Shown here: positions 34,860 to 46,150 of the stretch, piece after piece
How positions within the stretch are numbered: position 1 is the stretch's first letter
Layout of the letters: the number at the start of each line of letters is the position of its first letter
Source of the DNA: Phaeoceros laevis
Taxonomy: Eukaryota; Anthocerotophyta; Anthocerotopsida; Notothyladales
Reading direction: 5' to 3'
DNA length: 64,000 bases
Assembly: GCA_049999765.1 (NCBI GenBank)
Contig: JBNGIQ010008893.1
Location: forward strand, 18,818-82,817
Notes under the pieces: generated by a model
Told to the model about the DNA's origin: nothing
The model's database searches: none
Seen by the model: the letters and a program-made list of their open reading frames with translations, nothing else
Position numbers and translations under genes: made by a program

Positions 34860-36838
34860 ATGGAAGCTTGTGTGGGCGGGGTGTATCTGGCTTCACCTGG
34901 CAGGGCAGGCCAGGTGGAGGCAGCTGATATCGCTAATACTCTCAGCGGTACTAGCCGGTTTGACCTGCCTAGGCGCTCACTGAGGATGGAGCGACCGTTA
35001 TTTACTGCATCAGCAACTCCGAGGTAGGTGATTCTGCTTTGCGGACCTGAAGCCTTCAAATTGGTTTAAGACAATGTTTTAAAGCGTTCATGATGTCAAC
35101 TTGCTTCTAGGTTGCGGTGCATGGTTCTTGAAACTCAAAAGCAATCAGCAAAGAAGACGCTTCTCCACGAGCTGTACGAGCAGGAAAAGCAGAGTCCCTG
35201 GTATGACAATCTCAGGCGGCCTGTCACCACTCTGCAGCCTTTCATTGATAATGGGATTCGGGGGGTGACAAGTAATCCCACGGTGCGCTCCTGTCGGGTC
35301 GACTATTTTGGTACTTTTGCATAGAATTATACATGTTAGTGCTGCTGCAATATGTTAGCAAGATGTCTCTCGTCCTGTTGTTAGCAAGGTTTACAGTCAT
35401 TTTAAGAGTGATGGCCCTTACAACTTAGCATTGGAATACTGGTGGATCTACCAGGAGCTTAATGTCTTATTTTTAAAACGGAACTGCAGATCTTCCAGAA
35501 GGCCATATCATCTTCAAATGCCTACGACGAACAGTTCCGGTAACTGCTCACTGGTTCACAGCTTGGGAGAGATGTGTGCTTAGGAGCTTGCTGTAAATCC
35601 GGAGTTTGACTTGGTGACTAAACTGCAGCCAGCTCATTGAGGAGGGGAGAACTGTTGAAGAGGCATATTGGGGTTTGGTTGTGAAGGACATCCAAGATGC
35701 TGCAGAGCTGTTCCGACCCATTTATGATGAAAGCAAAGGGGGAGATGGTTTCATATCTGTTGAAGTATCACCAAGACTTGCGAATGAAAATGAAGAGACA
35801 GTGGAGGCAGCACGATGGCTGCACAAAGTGGTCAACCGTCCAAATGTGTACATCAAAATCCCAGCCACATCGGAGTGCGTTCCCTCAGTCAAGGCTGTGA
35901 TATCGCTTGGAATCAGTGTGAATGTTACTGTAAGTAGTCTTTCACTATTTGTTTACTACTAAGGGTAGAAAGGTCTCAGCTTTGTATTTGGATACGCCCT
36001 CTCACAGCTATTGAGGTGTCTCTATCAGCTTATATTCTCTCTGCCCCGGTATGAAGATGTCATAGACGCATACATCGAAGGGCTTGAAGCTCTGGACAGG
36101 TCAGACTTGTCTGGAGTGTCTAGTGTTGCATCCTTCTTTGTCAGCCGAGTAGATACCCTGGTGGATAAAAGACTGGAAGCAATTGGGACAGAGGAGGCAC
36201 TTGCACTTCGGGGCAAGGTATGTATGTCTATCCAGGTTCACAATGCGGTGAATTTGTTACCAGTGGTTCCAGCTCATTCTGCACACTTTCCCTTTCTCCA
36301 CAGGCTGCCCTTGCACAAGCTGCTTTGGCTTTCAAATTGTATGTGACCAAATTTTCCGGTCCCCGCTGGGAAGCTCTTGAGAAACGTGGGGCGAGGAAAC
36401 AGAGACTGCTTTGGGCATCTACTGGTGTGAAAAATCCAGCATATCCAGACACTCTCTACGTCTCACCGTTAATTGGCCCTGACACTGTAAGTTTCCATAT
36501 CTCAAATGAAGCACAGTTGGGTATCTGATTCAGAACTGCGGTTTGTAAGACAAAGATGACTCTGGTTCTACTGAACTGATTTGTCAACGTACGCGTGCTA
36601 GGTAAATACGATGCCCGATGTTGCAGTGGAAGCATTCCTGGACCATGGAGTTGTGTCGAGAACTATAGATGCTAACCTGGAGGAGGCTGAGGCCGTGTAC
36701 AAGAAAGTGGAAGAACTGGGCATTCTCTGGTCAGATGTCAGCTCGTTGTTGGAGGTGGAGGGTGTGGGCTCCTTCAAGAACAGTTTTGATGACCTTCTGG
36801 GGACCTTGGACAAAAAGAGCACTGCACTGAAGAACTAG
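34860..36838 (+). CDS. Transaldolase, plastid-targeted, seven exons
   Basis: Transfers a three-carbon dihydroxyacetone unit between sugar phosphates in the non-oxidative pentose phosphate pathway. Exons: 34860..35023, 35111..35282, 35490..35539, 35629..35929, 36029..36217, 36304..36486 and 36602..36838. All have GT-AG borders and compatible phases, giving 431 residues. The first ~65 residues are a likely transit peptide ([18 protein letters not shown]). Family blocks follow: [47 protein letters not shown] with the Schiff-base lysine, [36 protein letters not shown] and [14 protein letters not shown]. The order and length match plant TRA proteins. Nothing is damaged. Confidence 0.95.
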
Positions 36839-38432
36839 GTCTGCTCTAGGTACGAGTGTGTTGTAGTTGGGCCGCTGGCAGGCATGCCATTTCGACACCC
36901 AAAGCATGCCGAATTGAGTAGCTGCGAAGGAAAGCATCATAAAGGGTGCTTGCAGGATGTACTGTTGTCTGCAATAAAGGTTGTTCAGGCTTCTCTTATG
37001 TTCCAGTGCACACTGTTTGTAGCCTGGTCTGGGATTGTCATCGTGTGCGCGTGTGCGCAGCGAGCTGTCCTGCTACTTCTCTGTCGTCCCGATTATGTAC
37101 CTCATGCCGCATGCATCCTGTGTGCTAGCAGGATGGACGGGATATTTGGGAACGAAGGCATTCCATTTCACCTCTCTCCTGCGAGGCGGGGTGTGAAAAC
37201 GGGTGCCCCACCAACTCCACCAACACCTGTGGCTGGGGAGGGGCAATCAGCCCGGCAGCCTTATTGTACCATCACAAAGCGTTGCAGATAATGCTACAAA
37301 TCCATAGCTGCTTGGTTACCCGGTAGCCCAGGTACGCCCCCAAGCAAGGGACTTCCAACTTCCAGTGCCGAAGCTGCGGGAACTCGCCGAAGCTGGTGCG
37401 TTCTGGCTCGGCCTGCCTTTACTCCTCTCTCTCTCTCCACTTCTTTGTGTGCTCGCTGGACCACAGTGCGTCTTCCGCTTTCTCTCTTCCGTGCCAGCCA
37501 TGCGTCCGGGCAGCATGGAGGTCGGGAACGCTATCCTGGGTCGCAATTCCGGGGCATGCGCGCCGTGACTATGCCGGAGCTTGGCGCTTCTTGCACTGGT
37601 ACAGTCAGGCCTGCAATTGCTTCACTGGCAGTGGATGCAGATGGGAGAGTGATTCATCACGAGGCGCGTAAGACAACCGAATTTCGGTTTTTTTCCTTGG
37701 GGCCTGGATCTCGCCTCTGCAGGTGACGCCTGCTTTGCTTCTCCGCTCCTGCTCATGCTCCTGCTCTCACATGCCGGTTTGCCGTCCCGCTTGGGATGTG
37801 GAATTGTGCTGTGCTCTGCCTGCTCTGAATCTTGCGGGGTTAAACCATTCCCTTGCCTTGGTGAGTGTTATGCCGCGGGCGTACAGGTGTTTACTATACA
37901 AGCTGCTGATTGCGTTCTCAGGGGCAGGGATTCTTATGATGTACAGCTGCTGTTTGCCTCAGGACGGATAATTAGCCTTGCCTACAAACAGTTTTAGAGG
38001 CTTTATCCGTCACAATTGAAAGCCCCACCGCTCTCTTGTTAACCGCTCTAAGGATTCGTGTGAAGTTAATCTTTTGGGGACGTACTCGTTAGCGATGAAT
38101 TTTTGTGGATGGTGCGGGATGTTGGAAGAAGGTCCTGGTTCATGGGTTCTTGACCTGTGTTTTACTTCGTAGCTGTCAATCTCCTACTGCCTTCATGAAC
38201 AACCTGCACAGAACAAGGGTGGGACAAAAAAAATTGGAGTATTCGGTACTGGTCCTTGTTCTTTGACAAGGGGTCTACTGACGTTGCCCTAGCCTTGTGT
38301 ACCTTCCAGCGAGTCAGTTCTGATGTGTATTGTCTTGTTTAACGACTTGGTGTTAGTCAGGGGCTCTCGAAGCTTGTAGAGCAAGGTCGGTTTTGTTTTT
38401 GCACTAAACACCTGGTCAATCAGGTCTTCAGA
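36839..38432. other. Spacer and long leader before the F-box gene
   Basis: CT-rich sequence around 37.4-37.8 kb and several short open frames. The leader of the F-box/kelch gene may contain an intron here, but I cannot define one. Confidence 0.4.
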
Positions 38433-39551
38433 ATGGCGATGGCTTCCCGTGAAAACAGCAAGAGACCAAAGGAGGAGATTGGAAGGGGCCTGATTCCTGC
38501 ATTACCGGATGAGCTCGGCTTGCTTTGTCTGGCTCATGTTCCACGATCTCACCATTGTGCCTTGAGTGCTGTGTGTCGGAGCTGGAGAGAACTTCTGAGA
38601 AGCAAATACTTTTATGAGGCCAGAAGGAATCTTCGTCTTTCGGAGGAGTGGCTCTACCTGTGGACACAAGATTCATGCAATGTGTGGCATGGGTTTGATC
38701 CAGCAGCCAACAAGTGGTTTGAGCTACCCCCACTTCCGGATGAACACAGGACAGCGTTGAGTTCTGCTTCGGCAGTGGTGGAGGGAAAGTTGTTTGTTAT
38801 AGGAGGCCAACTTGACAGCGGGCGTGCTTGCAACTATGTCTCTTACTTCGACGTACAAAGTTATCGTTGGCATTTGGCAGCATCTTTGAACATTGCTCGA
38901 GCAAAGTGCATGGCTGGTGTTGTTAATAATCAACTTTATGTTGTGGGGGGTTCTGCCGAGAAAGACTGTCCTGGAGCCACGGCTGAAGTTTATGATCCTG
39001 TCAGCAACAAGTGGAGATTGATTGCAAGCATGAAGGAGCCCATGGAGCTGTATGATAGTGCTGTCTTGGGTGGCAAGTTCTATGTTGTAAATTCGTCAAG
39101 CGAAAATCTTGTGGGGCTGGTATATGATCCTCAAGTGGACGAGTGGGTTGATATGGCAAATGGCTTGAATACAGGCTGGCAGTCGAAGACAGCTGCTCTC
39201 AACGGCAAGCTATACGCAGTAGGTGACTCTCACTCTTCAGATGGTAAAAATGAGATATCTGTGTATAATGCGAGTAAAGACTACTGGGAATCAATCAAGG
39301 GGGTTCTTGATGACAATGCGCCGGTGCTGTCATGGGGCCCAGAGCTGGTCAGCCTTGGTGGTCGACTTTGCATTGTGGGTACTGCAGGTCTTCAACCCCT
39401 ACTTGGGCCTAGCAGAGCAGCCGTTGCAGTAGTGGAGATTAACGATTCGCCGAAGCCCACTGCTTCTCTGAGGTTCTATGAGGATATTACAGGGAAAATC
39501 CAGTTCGCGGATCCATTACCCCGGGGTGCCTGCCAAGTCCTTTCTCTGTAG
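38433..39551 (+). CDS. F-box/kelch-repeat protein, intronless
   Basis: The substrate-binding part of an SCF ubiquitin ligase. The F-box is at ~22-65 (ALPDELGLLCLAHVPRSHHC, VCRSWRELLRSKYFYEAR). Kelch repeats follow with the expected G-G and spaced W/Y residues: KLFVIGGQLDSG, QLYVVGGSAEKD, AEVYDPVSNKWRLIASM, GKFYVVNSS, LVYDPQVDEWVDMANG and GKLYAVGDSHSS. At 372 residues it resembles the Arabidopsis At1g55270 (SAGL1) group, which targets proteins in phenylpropanoid and wax control. That assignment rests on overall layout, so the substrate here is unknown. The ATG (M-A-M-A-S-R) is followed directly by a basic stretch. Intronless coding regions are common in this family. Confidence 0.9.
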   Translation: MAMASRENSKRPKEEIGRGLIPALPDELGLLCLAHVPRSHHCALSAVCRSWRELLRSKYFYEARRNLRLSEEWLYLWTQDSCNVWHGFDPAANKWFELPPLPDEHRTALSSASAVVEGKLFVIGGQLDSGRACNYVSYFDVQSYRWHLAASLNIARAKCMAGVVNNQLYVVGGSAEKDCPGATAEVYDPVSNKWRLIASMKEPMELYDSAVLGGKFYVVNSSSENLVGLVYDPQVDEWVDMANGLNTGWQSKTAALNGKLYAVGDSHSSDGKNEISVYNASKDYWESIKGVLDDNAPVLSWGPELVSLGGRLCIVGTAGLQPLLGPSRAAVAVVEINDSPKPTASLRFYEDITGKIQFADPLPRGACQVLSL

Positions 39552-40848
39552 GGACATTGAGCTCTTCCGTGGCATGTATTACATGACTGTACATCACGCT
39601 TACTGTCTGTTCTTCCAATCCACTCAACAGACTCATTGTCAAGTAAAAATGCTAGGGGCAGCTTCGGATGCAGCACAAGTTTGTGTCACGGCTTACTGAG
39701 TGACACTACTGTATTTTTTCAGTTGGAAGATGATTTCAGTTAGGTCATGGTCGATAGTAGTCGAAAATATCAGCAGAGACAATGTGTAGGGGGCTCCTGG
39801 TAACCATGCCCAAAGCGATGCACCTTGACTGTAGGTGCCTGCATTACTCAGGTGACACTAAGAACCTCCGCGTTGAAAAGGCACCTGCTAGGCTTGGTTC
39901 TTCCATGGTGGCAAGAATCACAAGGGGGTTCAGTGTTTCACATATAACAGACTCGCTTCTCAGTACGCACTCCACCGAATCTAATCAGGCGCCCTTTTGC
40001 CACCAATTGTGTAGGACTACTTCCGTTGCTATGCCAAGAAACTCGTTCAGTATACTGTCCATATTCGTTCATTATATTGTTATGTAAAACGAGGAAGGGT
40101 GATTTTTAGTGTTCGACGGGGCAACCCAGAACCGCACGGGAAGACAAAAGGCCTGACGAAAAGCTGGGGCCATAGTGAGCAATCAAACCTGAGCCCCAGG
40201 AACGTTCCTAACGGGCAGGCTCGGGTAGCCTAACCCTGTACTTGGTTCGTACTCTTAACTAATAATGATCAGCCTCACCCACACCCACACACAAATTCAT
40301 GTGCTATTCTCGACTCTCGAGAGCTGATCCAAGGCTATGTCCAAGCAAAGGACGGACAACCAGTACAACGCGTTTTGTTAACTCTCTCCCTCTCTTCCCG
40401 AAGGCTGCTGATGTGACTAAGACTTGTAGAATACAGACAGTTCAACTGCCAAGATTCCAGATGAGCTTCATGGCATGCAAAGGTACCATAGAAGTCCATA
40501 TGGCACCTTGAAGTAGGCATGTCTGTCTGGATCGAAGCTGCAACAGGGGATTTTTGAAAATCAGGACCATCTTCTCAAGGATATCATTTAAGGTGTACAA
40601 ACAGAATTTGCATCCAAAATGTGCTGAGGGGGAGATATACATTCTCTGTCCGTCACAGAATCGTCCTGCACCATCTTTACATTCCAGCAACCATAGTCAC
40701 ACCAACGTGTGCACCATTGACATTAGTCGTCTCAGCAGGAACAGCCTCCCTCCAGTGTTCACAACGAAGGAGGCTTTGCATCTGCTATCCATTAGTTGCC
40801 ACCTTGCAGTTCTTGTGAAGAAGAAATCCTTCCACCTACATTTAAAAA
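39552..40848. other. Spacer between convergent F-box and PPR genes
   Basis: Contains the 3' ends of the plus-strand F-box gene and the minus-strand PPR gene. Its short open frames have no recognisable domains. Confidence 0.4.
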
Positions 40849-43800
40849 CTATTGCAGCTTTACATGGATATGTTGACGTTCAGCATCTTCTTGATCTCCA
40901 ACTGAGAATGCATGCACATCCCCTTGATTATCGGTCCACCAGCTCTGTCCTTCTTGTTTCCATGCTTGGATATTCACTCTCATTGCTTGCATTGCTTTGG
41001 CATCCTCCCACATGCAAGCATTCGCATAAATGTTCGCCATGGTAACATATGCTGCGGCATCATTGTTATCCAACCTCACTGCATATTCAAATGCCTGCTT
41101 ACCAATCTCCAGATTATTCCATTTTTGACAAGCTCCCAACAAAGTTTGCCACACCACACGATCAGGCTGAAAAGGCATTGTCTTGGCTAACAGCATCGCA
41201 TTGTCCACTTGACCTGCACGGCCAAAAAGATCAATCATGCAAGTGTAGTGCTCCATCCATGGAGTAATGCCAAAGTCTGTGGTCATAGCGTCAAAGTACT
41301 TCTGGCCCTCGTTCACTAGACCCACATGTCTGCACACTGCGAGGACACTAAGAAACGTGATGGCTGTGGGCTGCATTTCTCCTTGTATCATCTTTTCAAA
41401 CAAGTCAAGGACGAGTCTACCCTCTCCCTGGTGGGAATATCCTGCAATCAATGCATTCCATGTTACAATATCATTTGTGTCGGATGCCTCGAACACCTGC
41501 TGTGCATCAACCATGCTTCCGCACTTACTATACATGTCAATAAGACTACTTGCCAGAAATGGATCAGAAACTCCAAGACCGGATCCTAAAATCTCAGCAT
41601 GGATTTCTCTTCCTTTCTCCAGTCCGGCTACAGTAGCGCAAGCCTTCAGAGCACTAACAAACGCCAGGGTATCAGGTATCACCCCTTCCTGGTGCATCCG
41701 TGTATACAATTTGAGAGCCACTTCACCCTCTCCCCCCAGGGCATAGCCCAGAATTATGGCAGTCCAGGAAACCACATTACGATGGGGCATCTTCTCAAAG
41801 ACATGCCTGGCATCCACCAAACACCCACATTTTGCATACACATCTACCAGCATGTTGCCGACAAACATGTCATACCCAAATCTACTTTCGTCAACACCTC
41901 TATGGATAACTCTGACTCGCTCCAGACAAAAATCTTTCAAACGGTTTCGATCATCTTTATTTGAGTTAACTAAATCCACTAGGCCACTGCAAGCCTTGAG
42001 TGCAGCCACAAATGTTCGGTCATCAGGTACCACCCCTTTATTTTGCATCTGGGCGAACAGGTCCAAAGCCTGTTCACCCTCTTTCATCTGGGCATACGCT
42101 GATATCATGGCAGTCCAGGACACCACATCATGGTTCGGCATGTTATCGAATACGCACCTAGCATCCATAAGACTCCCACTTTTGGCATATACATCCACTA
42201 GCATGGTCCCAACAAATACTGAGGACTGATAGCCACTCTTTCCTATGTGCGAATGGATGGCTCTGACTTGCTCCAAGCACTGCGTTTTCATACATGTTCC
42301 CTCCAAATCGCTCCCTTCTGGCAACGCTGCCAAGCTACTGCAAGCTTTCAGTACACTAACAAAGGTTCGCTCATTGGGGATGACACCTTCCTGTTGCATC
42401 CGTGCATACAAATCAAGAGCCACTTCGCCCTCTTCCATCACAGCGCATCCCAGGATCATGGCATTCCAGGCAACCACATTTCGGGAGGGCATGTTCTCAA
42501 AAACTTGCCTAGCATCCACCAAGCTCCCACATCTTGCATACACATCCACTAGCATGTTGCCCACAAACACATCTGACCCAAAATCCCGGATCAGGATGTC
42601 AGAATGAATGACCCTGACTTGCTCCAGGCACTCATTCATCATAAGCTTTGCATCACCACTGTTTGTCTCTTCTGCTGTGACCAGGCTAATGCATGCCTTC
42701 AGTGCACCCACAAATGTGCGGTCATTTGGTACTACGCCTTCCTGTTGCATGCGTGCATACAAACGCAAAGCTTCTTGACCCTCCTCCATCTGGGCACATC
42801 CTAAAATGATAGTATTCCAGGAGACCACGTCACGCCAGGGCATTTTGTCAAAGACACGCCTAGCATCCATCAAGCTCCCACATTTCGCATACACATCCAC
42901 CAGCATGTTTCCAACAAATACATCTGACTCAAACCCACTCCTCACCACATGCACATGGATTTCCCTCACATGCTCTAAGCACTGATTCTTCCTGGAATTC
43001 CAACCACCACTAGCCTTCTCCTTTATTTTGACCAGGCTGCTGCAAGCCTTCAGTGCACCAACAAACGTTCGGTCGTTCGGTATCATACCTTCCTGTTGCA
43101 TCCGTGTGTACAACTGCAGAGCTTCAGCCCCTGCTTCCACCTGGGCATACCCTACAATCATAGCAGTCCAGGAAACCACATTCCGGTGACGCATCTTCTC
43201 AAAAACATGTCTGGCATCTGCCAAGCTCCCACATTTCGCATATGCATCCACCAACATCGTTGCCACAAATACAGCTGACTCAGACCCACTCTTCAGTACA
43301 TCTAAGTGGATCGCTCTAACTTTGTCCAGATATTTCCTATTCACAGCGACTTGATCACCCTCATTCAGTGCTGTCACGCTACGGCAAGCCTTGAGTGCAG
43401 CCACGAAAGTATGGTCGTCAGGTACCACCTCTTCCTCTTGCATTTCGGCATAGAGATGCAAGGCCTTTTCACCATCTTCCATATGAGCGTACCCCAAAAT
43501 CATGGCATTCCAAGAAACCACATTCCGATGTGGCATCCTATCAAAGATACTCCTGGCTTCCACGAGCTTTGCAAATTTTGAGTACATATCTACCAGCATG
43601 GTGCCCACATATACATCCAGCTCAAATCCACTTTCCACCACATCAGCATGAATTTTCTTACCACTTTCGAGATCATGTAAGGTACAGCACGCCTTTAACG
43701 CAGCAACAAAGGTGTAGGAGCTAGGTTCCACTCCATCCTTTCGCAATACCTCATATATTCGAAGAGCTTCTCTACCATTTCCAGATTTGGCATGCTGAGA

Positions 43801-43926
43801 TATCAACGCCCCCCATGAAGGTTGACCTCGTTGAGGTAACCTCACGGTATGCTCTAGAGCTTTTGCCATCCACAGTGGGGTGTTCCAGCTGTCAATCCAT
43901 AGAGACTCTTTGGTGCTCGTATGCAT
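40849..43926 (-). CDS. PLS-class PPR protein with E1/E2 domain, about twenty motifs
   Basis: An organelle RNA-binding protein; PLS-class members choose C-to-U editing sites. About twenty PPR motifs run from residue ~25, with near-identical blocks such as MLVDVYAKCGSLVDARQVFE, MPSRNVVAWNAMILGCA and LYARMQQEGVIPNERTFV. The E region follows: FDAMTTDFGITPWMEHYTCM, IDLFGRAGQVDNAMLLAKTM and LLGACQKWNNLEIGKQAFEY. The protein stops just after the GQSW-W-DNQGDVHAFSVGDQ block, so no DYW deaminase domain is present; editing would need a partner supplying one. I use the ATG at 43926 (1025 residues). The frame opens upstream to 44031 without another ATG, and TCTAATTTGCAG at ~43950 could be an acceptor for an upstream transit-peptide exon. 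Five successive blocks carry an unusual ~16-residue insertion. Confidence 0.9.
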   Translation of the reverse strand: MHTSTKESLWIDSWNTPLWMAKALEHTVRLPQRGQPSWGALISQHAKSGNGREALRIYEVLRKDGVEPSSYTFVAALKACCTLHDLESGKKIHADVVESGFELDVYVGTMLVDMYSKFAKLVEARSIFDRMPHRNVVSWNAMILGYAHMEDGEKALHLYAEMQEEEVVPDDHTFVAALKACRSVTALNEGDQVAVNRKYLDKVRAIHLDVLKSGSESAVFVATMLVDAYAKCGSLADARHVFEKMRHRNVVSWTAMIVGYAQVEAGAEALQLYTRMQQEGMIPNDRTFVGALKACSSLVKIKEKASGGWNSRKNQCLEHVREIHVHVVRSGFESDVFVGNMLVDVYAKCGSLMDARRVFDKMPWRDVVSWNTIILGCAQMEEGQEALRLYARMQQEGVVPNDRTFVGALKACISLVTAEETNSGDAKLMMNECLEQVRVIHSDILIRDFGSDVFVGNMLVDVYARCGSLVDARQVFENMPSRNVVAWNAMILGCAVMEEGEVALDLYARMQQEGVIPNERTFVSVLKACSSLAALPEGSDLEGTCMKTQCLEQVRAIHSHIGKSGYQSSVFVGTMLVDVYAKSGSLMDARCVFDNMPNHDVVSWTAMISAYAQMKEGEQALDLFAQMQNKGVVPDDRTFVAALKACSGLVDLVNSNKDDRNRLKDFCLERVRVIHRGVDESRFGYDMFVGNMLVDVYAKCGCLVDARHVFEKMPHRNVVSWTAIILGYALGGEGEVALKLYTRMHQEGVIPDTLAFVSALKACATVAGLEKGREIHAEILGSGLGVSDPFLASSLIDMYSKCGSMVDAQQVFEASDTNDIVTWNALIAGYSHQGEGRLVLDLFEKMIQGEMQPTAITFLSVLAVCRHVGLVNEGQKYFDAMTTDFGITPWMEHYTCMIDLFGRAGQVDNAMLLAKTMPFQPDRVVWQTLLGACQKWNNLEIGKQAFEYAVRLDNNDAAAYVTMANIYANACMWEDAKAMQAMRVNIQAWKQEGQSWWTDNQGDVHAFSVGDQEDAERQHIHVKLQ
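41770..43560 (-). repeat. ~350-bp tandem coding repeat in the PPR gene
   Basis: The sequence around GCATCCACCAAGCTCCCACA recurs near 41814, 42160, 42512, 42860 and 43212 with spacing close to 350 bp. The unit corresponds to one P-L-S triplet plus the insertion. Copies differ by scattered substitutions but keep frame. Confidence 0.85.
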
Positions 43927-44031
43927 GAAATCTGGAGACTGCGGATGAAGCTGCAAATTAGACAGTCCAACCCGTGAGTTCAGAAACACTACACAACAGC
44001 ACTTATGGAGGGAAGAATCAGAAACGGCCAC

Positions 44032-45170
44032 CTACCTTCTTGTTTCTGTTATCTGACCACTTGGTTGGATCTCTAAAGTAGGTCTGCCATAATCTCTCCA
44101 CGCCAGCTTGATCCCCAAAGGCCGCACAGACAATCATACCTTACAGGCTTAAGCCAGCCTACTTCTAGTAGACACGTCAATGTGCAAAACCCACCTTGAC
44201 AAAGTACGAACCTTGAAGTCACACTACACCATTTTCAGCATGTTAAGGCGTCCGAGTTTTCCGACCACAGTTGGTCTTGCCATGTACCCATGTCTCAAAC
44301 AATTACAATCGCTCAAACAAGTTAAACATGTGTAGAGCTAGGAGCACAGAAAAATAGGGTGGCAAGCCACCTAAGGATGCCCACCGTCGTCCATCCTTTG
44401 TCCCGCCTTTGAATGCTTGCGAGGCCCGCAAGTGCCGGCAGTGAATCGCCAAGCCTGCTCACCAAGTTCGAAACGGACTGCTTAAGATTTGTGACCAGCA
44501 GAACTTGTACCTTGGCCTCTGCCATTTCCTGGTACTTGCATAGGAGGCAAAGCCACGTACGCTGTCTTTTGTCTGTTCTCCACCACGACTGGGGAGCATA
44601 CTGTCGACAACTCCCCTCCTTGATTGGGCTGCAAGCCAGTTCCACGTTCCAGATAGAGACCCCTTCAGCGACCTTGAAGGATTTCATGATTCTCTCGTCC
44701 AGCAGTAGGAAGCCCTATGCTTCAGATCACAGTTGGCGACCCCCGTAGAGCTGGCTGCTATGGCTCTGGAGTGATCTCCTTCTCATGGTGCTCCCCCCTA
44801 CAGTCCGTCCAGCGGGGCTCAGGATCTCCTATCCTCCTTTTTCCTAATAAGACCGCGGAATATATGGAGCTGTAGCTGGACTGTGAGCTGGGCGGCCCCA
44901 TTCTGGGTAGAGGAACCTATACCGTACATTTGCACAGTGAACGTTGGTTTGAGCATGGGGGCGCTGATGAGGGAGTCCCGAAAAAGTATATTACGCCAGA
45001 TGGGAATGGGGAGTGCGATCGGTCCCGATTGGTTGCCGTGGAGTATGTCGGGATTCCGGAGCTAAGCTATTTGTGCTGTTTGCTGATTACAAGGTCGCTT
45101 GGTCACAAGTTCCAGAAACGAAGAATTTATTCGAAAGGATTAGGACAAAAAGCAATCATGAGCAATCAGC
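44032..45170. other. Non-coding stretch; includes the source of one half of a chimeric duplication
   Basis: No gene is recognised. Positions 44995-45133 reappear at 47560-47673. A peptide frame (KLFVLFADYKVAWSQVPETK) is shared by both copies, so the source may once have been coding. Confidence 0.5.
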
Positions 45171-45189
45171 ATAGTTGCATAGCAACTTG

Positions 45190-45830
45190 AAACCGGAAAC
45201 GTTGCTACCGTTCCAGAAAGCAGTGATTTCTGGGTTGGCCTCGGCAGGGCAAGGTCAGGAGACCCTGAGATTGTATAACTGTATGCAATAGGAAGGTGTG
45301 CAGCCAAACACTTACACGTTCGTCAGTTTACTGAGAAAAGGCCTTGGGAACTTGATGAAGAAATGAGGAAGGAAGGCATGAAGCTAGACGTTCCCATCCT
45401 TGTGGGTGCGCTTCAAGCATGTGGCATGCCAGCAGACAAGGAGGAAGATACCGTTTTGGATGGGCTATCGTACAAACTCTTGGAAGTTGCTGGACAAAGA
45501 GAAGGCAATACATGCGGAGGCCTGGAGAAAGGGCTATGACTCGGATGCTTTTGTTGGTAGCACCCTCATCAATGCGTATGCCAAGTGTGGGAGCATTACG
45601 GATGCGCAGAATGTATTTCACTTGTAAGTTTTCCGGGCACAATGTGGTGTCATGGACTGCCATGCTCGCGGTCTATGCTCAGCAGGGCGAGGCAGAAAAG
45701 ACTCTCCAGTTGTATATATGAAGAAATGCACAAGGTGTGAATCCAGACACATGCACCTTTGTGACTGTCCTCGTAGCATGTGGCCTCCTGGCAGACAAGG
45801 AAGAAGATACTTCTTTGAATGAGCAGCTCA
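45190..45830 (+). pseudogene. PPR pseudogene on the plus strand
   Basis: Translations in shifting frames read AVISGLASAGQGQETLRLYN, LVGALQACGMPADKEEDT, DAFVGSTLINAYAKCGSITD then AQNVF, GHNVVSWTAMLAVYAQQGEA then EKTLQLY, and TCTFVTVLVACGLLADKEED. Each piece is a good PPR motif, but frameshifts and stops separate them. The orientation is opposite to the intact PPR gene at 41-44 kb. The 3' end runs into a fold-back hairpin. Confidence 0.8.
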
Positions 45831-45897
45831 GCAAGGTGAAGTCTGGGGAAAAGGGAAAATTTTTCCCTTTTCCAGAGACTTCACCTTGCTGAGCTGC
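45823..45897. repeat. Fold-back inverted repeat, 36-bp arms, 3-bp loop
   Basis: Arm 45823-45858 starts GCAGCTCAGCAAGGTGAAGT. Arm 45862-45897 is its reverse complement with two mismatches. The centre is an A/T-rich GGGAAAA-TTTTTCCC core. It begins within the decayed PPR coding sequence (NEQLSKVKSG). Confidence 0.95.
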
Positions 45898-46150
45898 CTT
45901 TAAAGGCAGTACAGACAGCCGCGCCGTATAACGAAGCTGACCTCCGAAGACTTGAGTCCACAGCAGAGCGGCGGTCTTCAGCATATGCATGCTGACGGTG
46001 TCTTACGTCGTAGACTGTGCACAGCGCAGGGGCCACCCTTATCCACTCCTCACTACATAAAGCTACAGGTGTGCGCAATCTGAACAGCAAACACAGCGAG
46101 CGCCTGCCGCCCGTATCGCAGATCGATCAGCCCCGGCCCGCGCAGGCGTC

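Noticed and set aside
40849-43926. DYW deaminase domain in the PPR protein
   Set aside because: The protein stops after the E2-type block. No HxE or CxxC deaminase motifs follow in any frame within the next several hundred bases.
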